A stretch of 64,000 nt of DNA. Origin: Flavobacteriales bacterium. Its GTDB lineage: Bacteria; Bacteroidota; Bacteroidia; Flavobacteriales_D; Sanyastnellaceae. This document shows, piece by piece, positions 18,333-28,430 of the stretch. The notes beneath the pieces were generated by a model, which was given only the letters and a program-made list of their open reading frames with translations, had not been told where the DNA came from and made no database searches. The stretch lies in the NCBI GenBank assembly GCA_016722445.1, contig JADKIZ010000001.1, positions 1 to 64,000 of the forward strand. Direction: 5' to 3'. The position numbers and the translations under genes are program-made. Every line of letters begins with the position of its first letter. The first letter of the stretch is position 1.

Positions 18333-20270
18333 ATGAAAACACCACTTCTATTAACCCTTACCTTCTTCTTCTGGAATATTGCCATCCACCTCGCTCAACC
18401 GGGTTCTTTTGATCTCGATTTTAATATGGGTACAGGTGCAGACTTCGAAGTATATACGACGATGTTGCAACCTGATGGGAAAATAATCATCGGTGGAGCA
18501 TTTCTTCATTACAATGAATCGAGCAACAACCGCATTGCGCGTCTCCTCAATGATGGCACCCTCGATCCTGAATTCATAACCGGGACAGGCCCAAACAACG
18601 TGGTTTACGCTTCTGCTTTGCAGCCAGATGGAAAAATTATCATCGGTGGTGAATTCACCCAATACAACGGAGTCGGCATGAATCGCATTGCACGTCTCAA
18701 TGCGGATGGCTCATTGGATAACACCTTTACTCCCGGTCAAGGCGCCAATGACCGTGTGAATACAATTTCCATTCAACCCGATGGAAGAATAATTATTGGA
18801 GGCTATTTCACTTCATACAATGGTACCTCGACAAGTTACATTGCCAGACTCAACGAAGACGGCACACTGGATGCCAATTTCATGATAGGACTAGGTGCCA
18901 ACAATTGGGTCTACGAAACCACATTGCAACCTGATGGGAAAATTATTGTTGGCGGAGATTTCACTTCATTCAACATGATAGTCGCCAATAGAATTGTGCG
19001 ACTAAACGACAATGGATCGGTGGATGCAACATTCACCACCGAAATCGGCGCTTCCGGAGGAATTCGAACCATATCCCTACAACCAGATGGCAAAATGATT
19101 GTCGGAGGAAATTTCACTTCATATGATGGAATTGACAGAAATTATGTCACCCGTGTCAACGCAAATGGAATGATCGATTTAAGCTTCGATCCAGGGACTG
19201 GCGCGAACAATGGCGTATATACAAGTGTGATTCAGCCCGATGGGAAAATCATCATTACTGGCGCATTCACTTCATTGGATGCAATTGAAAGAAACTGTAT
19301 CGCACGAATGAATGCCGATGGCACCATTGATAATTTCTTTAACCCTGGCACAGGAACAGATTCGTGGATTATTGCCTCTGCACTTCAACCTGACGGCAAA
19401 CTTGTTTTCGGAGGAAATTTCGTCACATACAATGGTGAGACTCGAAATCGAATCGGTAGAATTGTTACCCATTGTTCCCCTGCAATATCCACTGACATTA
19501 TCAATGCATGTCAATCTTATACCTGGATAGATGGCAACACCTATATGGAAAACAACAACACCGCCACTTTCACCATACCGGGAGCTGCCGCTAATGGATG
19601 TGATAGTCTGATCACATTGCAACTCACCATACTCAACAGCGCGAATGCCACAGACATCGTCACTGCGTGTAATGCGTATACTTGGATAGATGGAATTACC
19701 TATACTGAAAATAACAACACTGCAACCTACACCTTACCAGGAGCTGCCGCAAACGGATGCGATAGTTTGATTACATTACAACTCACCATTCAATCCATTG
19801 ACAACACAACTAGTGTTACTGGAAACACCATCACCGCTGATGCAACACAGGCCAGCTATCAATGGCTTGATTGTGCCGCGAATTACACCATCATTCCTGG
19901 AGCCACTTCACAATCATTTACTCCTACAGTATCCGGCGATTATGCCGTTCAGATAAACCTCGATGCTTGTTCTGATACATCGCAATGTCAAAACATCATC
20001 ATATCAAATCTGATAGAAAATAGTCCAACACACATCTTGCATATTTACCCTAATCCATTTTCTGAACAAGCCACACTCTTGATTGGTTCAACCCATTCGA
20101 ATATTACCCTGCAAGTTGAGAATTGCTATGGAGCAATAGTCTATCAAGAAAATATCAATGGGCCAATGGCTGTTTTGGAGCGACAACATCTAACCGCAGG
20201 AATCTATTTTGTTCAATTGAAACAAGACTCCAAAATCATAGCCAAGGAAAAAATCGTGATCACTGATTGA
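18333..20270 (+). CDS. Delta-60 repeat protein with T9SS type A sorting domain
   Basis: Secreted or surface-anchored protein. From the ATG at 18333 (a TTG nine bases upstream is the alternative) it has a signal peptide (MKTPLLLTLTFFFWNIAIHLA), then seven repeats of about 58 residues built around LQPDGKIIIGG-F-YNG...IARLNADGTLD (delta-60 repeats, thought to form a beta-propeller-like array). Two imperfect copies of a segment with YTWIDGxTYxENNNTAT-PGAAANGCDSLITLQL follow (about residues 395-490). The C-terminal 75 residues (IYPNPFSEQATLLI through GIYFVQLKQDSKIIAKEKIVI) are a T9SS type A sorting domain, which directs export across the outer membrane. Ligand or substrate unknown. It stands alone, with a strong terminator downstream. 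Confidence 0.88.
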   Translation: MKTPLLLTLTFFFWNIAIHLAQPGSFDLDFNMGTGADFEVYTTMLQPDGKIIIGGAFLHYNESSNNRIARLLNDGTLDPEFITGTGPNNVVYASALQPDGKIIIGGEFTQYNGVGMNRIARLNADGSLDNTFTPGQGANDRVNTISIQPDGRIIIGGYFTSYNGTSTSYIARLNEDGTLDANFMIGLGANNWVYETTLQPDGKIIVGGDFTSFNMIVANRIVRLNDNGSVDATFTTEIGASGGIRTISLQPDGKMIVGGNFTSYDGIDRNYVTRVNANGMIDLSFDPGTGANNGVYTSVIQPDGKIIITGAFTSLDAIERNCIARMNADGTIDNFFNPGTGTDSWIIASALQPDGKLVFGGNFVTYNGETRNRIGRIVTHCSPAISTDIINACQSYTWIDGNTYMENNNTATFTIPGAAANGCDSLITLQLTILNSANATDIVTACNAYTWIDGITYTENNNTATYTLPGAAANGCDSLITLQLTIQSIDNTTSVTGNTITADATQASYQWLDCAANYTIIPGATSQSFTPTVSGDYAVQINLDACSDTSQCQNIIISNLIENSPTHILHIYPNPFSEQATLLIGSTHSNITLQVENCYGAIVYQENINGPMAVLERQHLTAGIYFVQLKQDSKIIAKEKIVITD

Positions 20271-20410
20271 TTTGTTGGCATCCCATGGATGTATACACAA
20301 ACTGAAAGCCATCAAACGCGGTTGATACAAGGTTCACAAACGTCATCTATTCGTGACATCCTTCGTAACATGTTTTTCGGGTTGATTAAAATTAAAAAGG
20401 TCTATGTACG

Positions 20411-20450
20411 CAAAACCCCCATCAGGTCTTGTAACCTGATGGGGGTTTTG
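20411..20450. terminator. Strong bidirectional hairpin terminator
   Basis: A perfect 16-base stem, CAAAACCCCCATCAGG (20411-20426) with CCTGATGGGGGTTTTG (20435-20450), around an eight-base loop and followed by TTTTAT. The A-rich left and T-rich right flanks let it work in both directions, fitting its place between the rightward delta-60 gene and the leftward lptD gene. Confidence 0.85.
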
Positions 20451-20560
20451 TTTTATCATATGTCACTGTTCATTCAATCTGAACCGTCATGAAACGATGA
20501 AATCAAAAGATAATAATTGTTCTCTCAAAACTTTTTCTAAAAGCAATCCTCTGAATTGTC

Positions 20561-20644
20561 AATTCATAATTCATAATTCATAATTCATAATTCATAATTC
20601 ATAATTCATAATTAATAATTCATAATTAATAATTCATAATTAAT
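20561..20644. repeat. Twelve-unit tandem heptamer repeat (AATTCAT)
   Basis: Twelve back-to-back seven-base units: seven AATTCAT, then AATTAAT and AATTCAT alternating. On the lptD strand the unit reads ATGAATT. The repeat reaches into the lptD stop codon (20640-20642). Copy number could change by slippage; as seven is not a multiple of three, a change would alter the frame of anything translated through it, but here only the 3' edge of lptD touches it. Confidence 0.9.
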
Positions 20645-23218
20645 AAAGGTATCCCTGATCCCCCAGGTTTCCCCTCCTCTGAATTTTGAGATCCTGAAGC
20701 AGTGCTGATTTGATATTGAGTTGCACCATATAGCTTTTGCGTTGTCCGAACGGAACATAACTGGCAGAGAATTCCCAACAGTGCAAATCCCAATGTAGTC
20801 CAAGGTTGGTGGTGGTAAAATCGCGCAATCCAAAATCGCTGAATTGCAAAGTTTGATACCGTGGATGACTCATATCGTATCCACTGTTGAAACTCACTTT
20901 CCAATATTTGAAAAGTGTGATATCACCCGTGAAAGTAAATGCTTGTTTGATGGCAAGTGTATCCATTTGAGTATCGCGATCAAAATTTTTCGCAAAGCGC
21001 AAATTGTAGTTCAGCGTCAGGTTCCATGGAATGCTGAAATCAACCATTTCACTTTTGTTTTTATCGATCAATTCCTGTTCCTCGGGTGTTAGTTCTTTAT
21101 CCGCTCTTGCTGGTTCTTGTTTGTTTTTACTCTGAAAACGGAAACCCAAAGCCAAATTGGTTCCTTCCATACGCATGAGTTGGTTGCGTGTTTTCACCAT
21201 AAATTGATTGATCTCACGACCATTGGTGTCGCGATCATAAAAACTGTATGTAGAGCTATAGTTCAGTGTGATATTTTTTGCGATGGTGGTGAATGCACTC
21301 ATGTTGAGGTTGCTCAGGTTGAGAGAATCCGCCAGCCAATTGTAGCTCAAAGACTTTTTCCAACTATCGATCAATTTGACTTTATTGTAAGTCAGTTTGG
21401 CGCTGTTTCGATCTTTGATTTTCGCTTCGAAATTGTTGGTCGAGCTCCAATTCATATTCAACTGTTCTCTTGAATCGGCTGGACGATAAGCAGCAATATC
21501 GAAAGGGCTATATCCAATAAAATCGCCATCCTGCGAAAAAATGCCCGTGCTGAAATTCGCATATGGAGAATAACTCGCACCAAAATTCCATTGCAGCACA
21601 TGCCTCACCGCCTTGATGGCGCTGTTGTTTCCAAACCAAAAGTACCATAGACACGAGTGTTGAAATTACCGCTGGCGCTCCAGTTCAGCGCTTGTCTCCA
21701 ACCATAGAGTGTATCCGATTTCAATTCCTGTGTACTTTCGATAAAACTCTTTTCTACATATTTGAATGTGTTGAACATCGTACCGGAAATACTTCCCGTG
21801 AGTGTTCCCAACACGCCAGCCTTCATAGAAGATGAAGCTTGTCCCTGAAGACGTAATCCATTCGTAGCCCTTCGGTTGAGGTTTTCAATTTCATCGAAAC
21901 GGAATAACGTTTCATTTTCGCTGACGTTGTTTGTGAAATCCGCCGAAGCAGTGACACCAATATTGTCCAATGCTTTCTTGAGTGATGGAGAGTTTTTGGC
22001 AAAACGACCAAGCGTGATCCTCGACATGTTCAGATTGACACCAGGCAGGGTAACCTGAACATTGCGTGATTGTGTGTTCTGAGAGTGCCCTGCAGTCACA
22101 CCCATATTGAATGGCGTATCAGGCCAACGTTTCGTCCATTGAATGCGCGAGCTAAAAGTGCTACTGAGGAAGTTTTGCTGCGAAGTATTCAGGTTATTTC
22201 TAAAATTATTCAGAGATCCCAGATTTACATTGGAAGAAAATGTAGAATTGGGTCTCGCTTTTGTGTCCTGATTGTGCGTCCATTGCACGTTGAAATTCAC
22301 CGATTCGCTGTAAGAAGGAAGTTCCGGAAAACCACTCTTATTGACCGTTCTGGAGATATTGAAATTACCGTTGTATTTATAGAGCTTTTTGTAATTCGTG
22401 ATATTTCGGATACTCCATGAGCCGCGGGTATAGAGGTCGAACAAAACACGGGTATCTGCATATTTTCCAAGCGGAACATAGTATCCAAGATTTTGGATGA
22501 AATAGCCCTTTTCATCACCATTGCCATAGCCTGGCAGAAGAATTCCCTGAGTACTTTCTTTTTTATTGGGGAAAAACCCAAAAGGCAGCGCCAAAGGAGT
22601 AGGTATTTTTCTGAACTTCAGATAAAGCGGACCGGCCACCACTTTTTCATTTGGAATGACCATGGCCTTTTTCAATTGAAAATGATAATGCGGATTATCC
22701 TTGTTGCAGGTGGTGAGTTTTCCTTTTCCCACGGAGATCCAGTTGTTCTCCGACTTTTTCGATACCGAAGAAAGCAGATAAGCATCACCTTCCTGTGTTC
22801 TCACGCCGTAGCTGATCCCTCGTTTTGACTTAAAGTTATAAGCAAGAGAATCTTCACTGAATTTATTTTCTCCTTCCGAGAAGCTTGCCTTTTCAACGAC
22901 AGTACCGGTGCTATCCCGCTTGCCAATCGCCTTGGCTGTAAAGTCAGAAAACGAAAAAACAATGTAATCGGCGTGAACTTCCATTTCGCCATATTTCACC
23001 CAGGCGGCGCCATAGAGGTGAATTCTTTCATTGACCACATCTACCACGGTACTGTCTTTGCCATAGTAGTCGATGGGTGAATCCAGGCCAAGGTCATCGC
23101 CTTCCGCAATAGAATCAGTAACTACGACGTTTGTAGAATCGGAATTTTGGCTGAAAGCGCCATTGGCCCTTATCAACACCAGACAGGTGAAAACAGTGAT
23201 GATCCTCCAAAACTCCAC
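20640..23218 (-). CDS. lptD: LPS-assembly outer-membrane protein LptD-like, frameshifted
   Basis: Large outer-membrane barrel that inserts lipopolysaccharide into the outer leaflet. The N-terminal part (23218-21605, 537 residues) has a signal peptide, an OstA/LptA-like beta-jellyroll domain (VVNERIHLYGAAWVKYGEMEVHADYIVFSF), the conserved LPFGFFPNKKESTQGILLPGYG segment and barrel strands. The last third (to 20640) is read in the next frame. One extra A near 21624 (GAAAACAAC) joins them as GLENNSAIKAVRHVLQWN, so an undercall is likely. Total about 860 residues, normal for the Bacteroidota form. The start is a GTG at 23218, five bases from the divergent amidase ATG; no in-frame ATG gives a signal peptide. 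Confidence 0.85.
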
Positions 23219-23223
23219 GTACG

Positions 23224-24483
23224 ATGAAAAATATTTTTGTAACTCGCGAATTATCCGGCCTCAAAGCTATGACTAAGCCAGTCAGCAGCACAGTACAGAA
23301 TACCGCAAATCGGCGTAGTAAACGCCGTATTCTGCTTTTTCTTGTATCGGCCCTGTTTTTAATGGCCGCTACCATGCCAGAAAAAGCGGATGAATCCGCC
23401 TTCATCGTCGTCTTAGACGCCGGCCACGGCGGCAAGGATCCCGGCAATCTCGGGACAGGTAAAGTGAAAAAGACCGAAAAAGACGTTTCCTTGGATGTCA
23501 CCCTGAAAGTTGGTCAATACATCACAGAAAATTATCCCGATGTCAAAGTGGTTTACACCCGAAAGGGAGATACCTATCCTGAATTGTACAAAAGGGTAGA
23601 AATAGCCAATGAGTCGAAAGCGGATATGTTTATTTCCATTCATTGTAATGCGAACGACAACAAAAACGCATACGGTGTAGAGACATTCGTGATGGGTTTG
23701 CACAAATCAGAGGAGAGTCTCAAGCAAGCAATGCGGGAAAACGCATCCATCTACCTCGAGCAGGATCACGCCCAACACTATGATGGGTTTGATCCAAAAA
23801 ATCCGGATACCTACATCATCCTGAGTATGCGTGAAAACGCGTATCTCGATAAAAGCATCAGCCTGGCAAAAAATGTTCAAGAACAATTTCGCACACGTGT
23901 CGGTCGCAAAGACCGAGGTGTGAAGCAAGCCGGATATTACGTGATCAGTTTCACCAATATGCCCAGCATTTTGGTTGAACTCGGTTTTCTAACAAATTCC
24001 GAAGAGGAAGTATTCCTGCATTCAGAAGATGGTAAAACCTATATGGCTTCTGCCATTTACCGTGCTTTCAAGGAATTCAAAGAACAGGAAGATATACGCA
24101 GAGGCCGCAAAGCCGCAGAAGAAGCAAGCACAACAAACACTGTTGTGGAAACTCCCAAAGAAAAACCAGTTGAAGTGAAGCCTCCAGTTGAAGACATCAT
24201 CTGGAAAGATTTACCTTCGGGTATCAAATACCAGGTTCAGATTTTGAGTTCGCCAAAACCATTGGACAAAAAAGGCAGCGATTTCAAAGGTCTCGACCGT
24301 GTGGATGAATTCAAACAGAACAACGTATATAAGTATCTTGCGGGCAGTACAAGCAGCTATAAAGAAGCGAAACGCATGCAGGAATTTTTGAAGAACAAAG
24401 GATTTAAAGATGCATTCATCATTGCTTTTGAAAACGGAATACGTATAGAATTGAGCAAGGCTATTGCACAAACATCAGAATAA
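23224..24483 (+). CDS. N-acetylmuramoyl-L-alanine amidase (AmiC type) with C-terminal SPOR-like domain
   Basis: Zinc enzyme that cuts the amide bond between MurNAc and the peptide stem of peptidoglycan. The 419-residue product has a basic N-terminus and one hydrophobic segment (RILLFLVSALFLMAA, residues 35-49) as signal or anchor, then an amidase_3 catalytic domain with zinc ligands His68 (DAGHGG), Glu85 and His140 (SIHCNA) and the catalytic Glu252 (VELGF). A charged linker leads to a SPOR-like domain (YQVQILSS through FIIAFENG) that would bind denuded glycan at the septum. It is divergent from lptD and followed ten bases later by the MCE gene. Confidence 0.9.
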   Translation: MKNIFVTRELSGLKAMTKPVSSTVQNTANRRSKRRILLFLVSALFLMAATMPEKADESAFIVVLDAGHGGKDPGNLGTGKVKKTEKDVSLDVTLKVGQYITENYPDVKVVYTRKGDTYPELYKRVEIANESKADMFISIHCNANDNKNAYGVETFVMGLHKSEESLKQAMRENASIYLEQDHAQHYDGFDPKNPDTYIILSMRENAYLDKSISLAKNVQEQFRTRVGRKDRGVKQAGYYVISFTNMPSILVELGFLTNSEEEVFLHSEDGKTYMASAIYRAFKEFKEQEDIRRGRKAAEEASTTNTVVETPKEKPVEVKPPVEDIIWKDLPSGIKYQVQILSSPKPLDKKGSDFKGLDRVDEFKQNNVYKYLAGSTSSYKEAKRMQEFLKNKGFKDAFIIAFENGIRIELSKAIAQTSE

Positions 24484-24492
24484 AAACACATC

Positions 24493-25537
24493 ATGAAAAT
24501 CAGCAGGGAATTTCTCATCGGAGTATTGGTAGTGGTATCCATCGCCTTGCTCTACCTTGGAGTAAACTACCTCAAAGGTGTGAATCTATTTCTGAAACAA
24601 CAGAAGTATTATGCCATTTATGAGAATGCCGCCGGACTTACAGCTTCCAATCCGGTTATTCTGAATGGATATAAAATCGGTATCGTGAGCGATGTGCACA
24701 TGCACGAATCGGGCAATGGAACTATCGTAGCGGAAGTGGTATTGAACGACAGCAAACTGAAAATTCCGAACGACACCAAACTTGAAATTTACGATGCCGA
24801 TCTTTTTGGTGGAAAAGCCATTCAGATCATTTTGGGTAAAAGCACCGTGTTGGCTGAAAATAAAGACACACTTACTTCAGGCATTTCTCTCGGACTCACC
24901 GAAACGATTAAAAATGAAATTGAGCCGTTGAAAGAAAAAACTTCCAAACTTTTTGCAGGAGTGGATTCAGTGATCAACAACCTCAACAATGTTTTGGGTG
25001 GGTCACAATCCGAAGGTCTTGTCGAACATTTTCGATGACCTGAAAAAAACCATGTCGAATTTGGAAAACACAACTTCGACCATCAATAAATCATTGAACA
25101 ATCACAGTCTTGATAAAATATTTGCCAACGTTGAGTCGATCACCACGAATCTGAAAAACAACAATGAGTCGTTGTCATTGGCCATCAAAAATGCAGCGAT
25201 GATTACGGATTCGTTGGCTAAGCTCAATCTGGCCGGTACATTGAAAAAAGTTGATGACGCATTGTTGGGAATAAACAAAATGACTGCTGAAATCAACAAT
25301 GGAACAGGCAGTTTGGGCAAACTCATCAAAACAGATTCTCTTCACACGGAAGTGGTAAATGCATCACGCAGCCTTGATTTGTTGCTGAATGATATGCGCA
25401 TCAATCCAAAACGTTATGTGAGCTTCTCCATGTTTGGAAAAAGTGAAGACAAATCAGAGTTTTCCAAAAAAGAACTCGAAGTGATGCGTGAAGAAATAGA
25501 CAAGGCGCTTAAGGCTAAAACTGAAAAAGGAGAATAA
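24493..25537 (+). CDS. MCE-family (MlaD-like) lipid-transport protein, frameshifted
   Basis: Periplasmic lipid-binding component of an Mla-type retrograde phospholipid transporter. The first frame (24493-25038) has an N-terminal membrane helix (REFLIGVLVVVSIALLYLGVNYLKG) and one MCE domain (YYAIYENAAGLTASNPVILNGYKIG through DLFGGKAIQII). The second frame (to 25537) is a helical, Asn/Ser/Leu-rich region (LEKTM-like heptads, NLENTTSTINKSLNN) as in hexamer-forming MCE tails. The shift lies between about 24998 and 25020 and needs one base removed (or two added), for example to read SEGLSNIFDDLKK. No MlaE/MlaF partners are in the window. Family is clear, exact substrate is inferred. Confidence 0.82.
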
Positions 25538-25543
25538 CGCTTT

Positions 25544-27118
25544 TCAATTCATCTCCTTCACAAAAACGTCTTCCATTTTCCTCGGCCTTTCTTCCATTCT
25601 CCAGCGAAATTTTTCAAGACGAAATTTGCTGCGATCCGACATTTTCATCGGTGTGAATACAGAGTTCGTTTCTGTTTCCATCCGGATTTTTTTCAGTTCA
25701 TTGTCCTTTACCGAAATGTGAATGTTGGAACATTCACCTTGATTCAAACCCATGGCTACAGGTCTCTTCTTTTCATCTTCTGTCGGGAAATAGATCAACT
25801 GCCCGTTTCCTTCTACATAGACTTCATGTAAGTCATTGTCCACAAATATTCCGGTGAGTTTTCGACCTTTGATTTGATTGAATTTTTCTCCTACCACTAC
25901 ACTATCCCCTTTGGCTTCAGCATCCGAAATGATAAATGCATTTCCCACCACATAGAGTTTATCCAACTTACCCGATTTCATTTTCATGGTAATGGAATCA
26001 CCTGTGATCTGATTTTGTGCACTCCACAAAACGGGATCATAAAACATTTGAAGTGTGGAGTCGACCGACGAATAATACAGCGAATCACATTTACCCTGTA
26101 AATCATCTTTAAAGAGTTTCACACCGTGATAAGCATAGACATAGTCTTTGCCGGAAGTATCACTCACAGAACGCAACGTATCCGCGTGCATGAACAAGGA
26201 ATCATCTTCAAAAATTTGTGTCATGAGTGCATGACCAGTAACAAAACTCTGCTTCGTCTTTTCGTAGTGTTTGCCAAAATCACCTGAGATGATATAATCA
26301 TCTGTGGTATCTCTGATTTCTACGTTGCGAAATACTTCACCAATACCTGTTTTGCCATCGTAGTACATGCTATCACCTTTCAGTGTAGTGGATTCTGATG
26401 TGATCACCGCATTTTTCCCAAACCGCGACTGATCCTTTTTGGTATTGTAATAACCATTTTCGCAATAAATACTTGTACCGTCACCGGTGATGGTTGTTGG
26501 TCCAAAAAAAGTAGTGACCTCCGATACATCGTGGTACTGCATGGTATCGCAATTGACTATGTAATCCGGATTCTTCAGCAACACCTGATCACGGAAATAA
26601 AACATATCCGTTTTGGAATGATAGCTTCCCTTGCGACTTGTGAGTGTGTTTTTATTTGCGGCAGAAGTGATTTTGCCTCCACCAGAATAGTTGGCAATTT
26701 CCGTTTCGAGGTCATAGGTAAGAAAATCTGTCACCAATGTCATTTCGCGGTCGCGCATATTCACATTGTTGCGCATGGTAGCAAGCTGCAATGCTTTGTC
26801 GAAATGAAGGAGATCGCCAGTGGCTTGGTATCCGCCCGGTTCCAGAATTCGGATATTGCTGAACGCGTCAAAATCTTCGTTCGCATACAAATAGGCACTA
26901 TCACAAAAAAACTGTGTGCCCTCGTATTCCAGATGCACATGACCGATCAAACGTTGAGCATCGATCAGACTTTGATCGTACTGCCAATCATCAGAATGAA
27001 TCAGCTTAACTTTTTTTCTGGCAGTATTTTGAGAAAACAATTCCCCTTGCCACGAAGCCATGGCTGCGAAGAATAACAGGAAAGATAAAATATGTCGTTG
27101 GATCAACTTCATGCGCAA
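25544..27118 (-). CDS. OstA/LptA-like periplasmic LPS-transport protein
   Basis: The 524-residue product has a signal peptide (HILSFLLFFAAMASWQGELFSQ) and a long beta-rich region with repeated short strands of the OstA (LptA/LptD N-domain) type: AQRLIGHVHLEYEGTQFFCDSAYLY, SGGGKITSAANKNTLTSRKGSYH, ITGDGTSIYCENGYYN, STTLKGDSMYYDGKTGIGEVF. Such jellyrolls form the bridge carrying LPS across the periplasm. It is much longer than E. coli LptA (about 185 residues), as is usual in Bacteroidota, and contains several jellyroll lengths. It converges with the MCE gene (six bases apart) and lies in the same envelope module as lptD. Confidence 0.8.
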   Translation of the reverse strand: MRMKLIQRHILSFLLFFAAMASWQGELFSQNTARKKVKLIHSDDWQYDQSLIDAQRLIGHVHLEYEGTQFFCDSAYLYANEDFDAFSNIRILEPGGYQATGDLLHFDKALQLATMRNNVNMRDREMTLVTDFLTYDLETEIANYSGGGKITSAANKNTLTSRKGSYHSKTDMFYFRDQVLLKNPDYIVNCDTMQYHDVSEVTTFFGPTTITGDGTSIYCENGYYNTKKDQSRFGKNAVITSESTTLKGDSMYYDGKTGIGEVFRNVEIRDTTDDYIISGDFGKHYEKTKQSFVTGHALMTQIFEDDSLFMHADTLRSVSDTSGKDYVYAYHGVKLFKDDLQGKCDSLYYSSVDSTLQMFYDPVLWSAQNQITGDSITMKMKSGKLDKLYVVGNAFIISDAEAKGDSVVVGEKFNQIKGRKLTGIFVDNDLHEVYVEGNGQLIYFPTEDEKKRPVAMGLNQGECSNIHISVKDNELKKIRMETETNSVFTPMKMSDRSKFRLEKFRWRMEERPRKMEDVFVKEMN

Positions 27119-27141
27119 CGTTGTTCACGCTACTGTGAAAA

Positions 27142-28335
27142 CTATGCCAACGCCTTTTCGCGCACAATAGTCTGCGTGCGATCAGGACCAACACTTACCA
27201 CAGTAATCGGAACCCCGAGTTTTTCTTCGATATAAGCAATGTAGCCTGTAAGTGCATCCGGAAGTTCATGATCATGACGCATACCTGTAAGATCCATTTT
27301 CCAACCAGGCAGATCCGCATAAACAGGCTGCACTTTAGAAGGATCGATGTCATACGGCAGATAATCGATGAGACCTTCTGCAGTCTGATAATGTGTACAA
27401 ACACGGATGGTATCAAAATCGCTCAGGACATCGGCTTTCATCATGATGAGTTGAGTGACACCGTTGATCATACATGCATATTTCATCTGCGGTAAATCAA
27501 GCCATCCACAGCGTCTTGCGCGACCAGTAGTAGAACCAAATTCATTGCCGACTTGCCGCATGTGTTCACCCGTTTCATCCAGAAGTTCAGTTGGAAAAGG
27601 CCCGCCACCAACGCGTGTGCAGTATGCCTTGAAGATGCCGATCACTTCACCAATTCGGGCAGGCTTTTTCCCTTCGAGCAGCGCACGATGTACATAGTGT
27701 TCGCTATCCACGATGGTAAGTGATTTCAGCATTTCGACGCCTTCCAAGAATTCCTTTTCCATGGCATCCAATTCACCCTCTACAGGAATATAAAATGCCT
27801 CAAAACCTTTGAGCAAGTGAATGTGTTTTTGTTTCAATGCCTCATAGAGCTGAGGAAATTTCGGATCGAGGAGATCACCGACACGCAATCCATTGCGGCC
27901 GGTTTTATCCATATAACTCGGGCCAATACCTTTCAGGGTTGAACCGATTTTAGCTTCGCCTTTTGATGCTTCGCTGGCGCGATCGAGCAAACGATGTGTA
28001 GGCACAATGATGTGCGCTTTGCGGGAAATCAGCAAACGATCGTTGACAGGAACATTTTTAACACGCAGAGCAGCAATTTCTTTTGCGAAGACCACAGGAT
28101 CAATCACCACGCCGTTGCCCACAAGATTGGTCACGGTGCTGTGAAAAATTCCAGATGGAATGGTATGTAGTACATGTTTGGTACCTTCAAACTCCAGGGT
28201 ATGACCAGCATTTGGACCGCCTTGAAAGCGGGCAATGATGTCATAACGGGGTGTGAGTACATCGACAAGTTTACCCTTGCCTTCATCTCCCCATTGTAGA
28301 CCGAGGAGGATATCAACTTTATTGGTCACGTTCAA
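27142..28335 (-). CDS. purA: Adenylosuccinate synthetase with an internal deletion
   Basis: First step from IMP to AMP, using GTP and aspartate. The frame is open for 397 codons from a TTG at 28335 (GTG at 28329 also possible; no ATG). The GTP loop QWGDEGKGK, PNAGHT, GSTLKGIGPSY, STTGRARRCGWLD and MMKADVLSDFD are all present. At residues 224/225 (27663/27664) the sequence goes directly from LEGKK to PARIGEV. In the family about 35-40 residues lie between, including the invariant EGAQG, DxDxGTYPFVTSS and CTGLG motifs whose Gln and Thr bind IMP (Gln224 and Thr239 in E. coli). Such a protein should be inactive, so either this is a real deletion or an assembly error. The frame is kept across the gap. 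Confidence 0.9.
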   Translation of the reverse strand: MNVTNKVDILLGLQWGDEGKGKLVDVLTPRYDIIARFQGGPNAGHTLEFEGTKHVLHTIPSGIFHSTVTNLVGNGVVIDPVVFAKEIAALRVKNVPVNDRLLISRKAHIIVPTHRLLDRASEASKGEAKIGSTLKGIGPSYMDKTGRNGLRVGDLLDPKFPQLYEALKQKHIHLLKGFEAFYIPVEGELDAMEKEFLEGVEMLKSLTIVDSEHYVHRALLEGKKPARIGEVIGIFKAYCTRVGGGPFPTELLDETGEHMRQVGNEFGSTTGRARRCGWLDLPQMKYACMINGVTQLIMMKADVLSDFDTIRVCTHYQTAEGLIDYLPYDIDPSKVQPVYADLPGWKMDLTGMRHDHELPDALTGYIAYIEEKLGVPITVVSVGPDRTQTIVREKALA

Positions 28336-28430
28336 AGTTCAAAAAAATGGACGTGCGAAAGTACGGCAGTCCTTCCCGCAAGGGAAAAAGATTGGGAAAT
28401 AAACTTGAAAAACCCCGTCAATGGCGCAAA

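Noticed and set aside
20561..20644. Tandem array considered as a CRISPR
   Set aside because: Units are seven bases with no spacers and no cas genes nearby.
26531..27076. 181-residue rightward open frame
   Set aside because: Antisense shadow of the OstA-like gene; no protein-like hydrophobic pattern.
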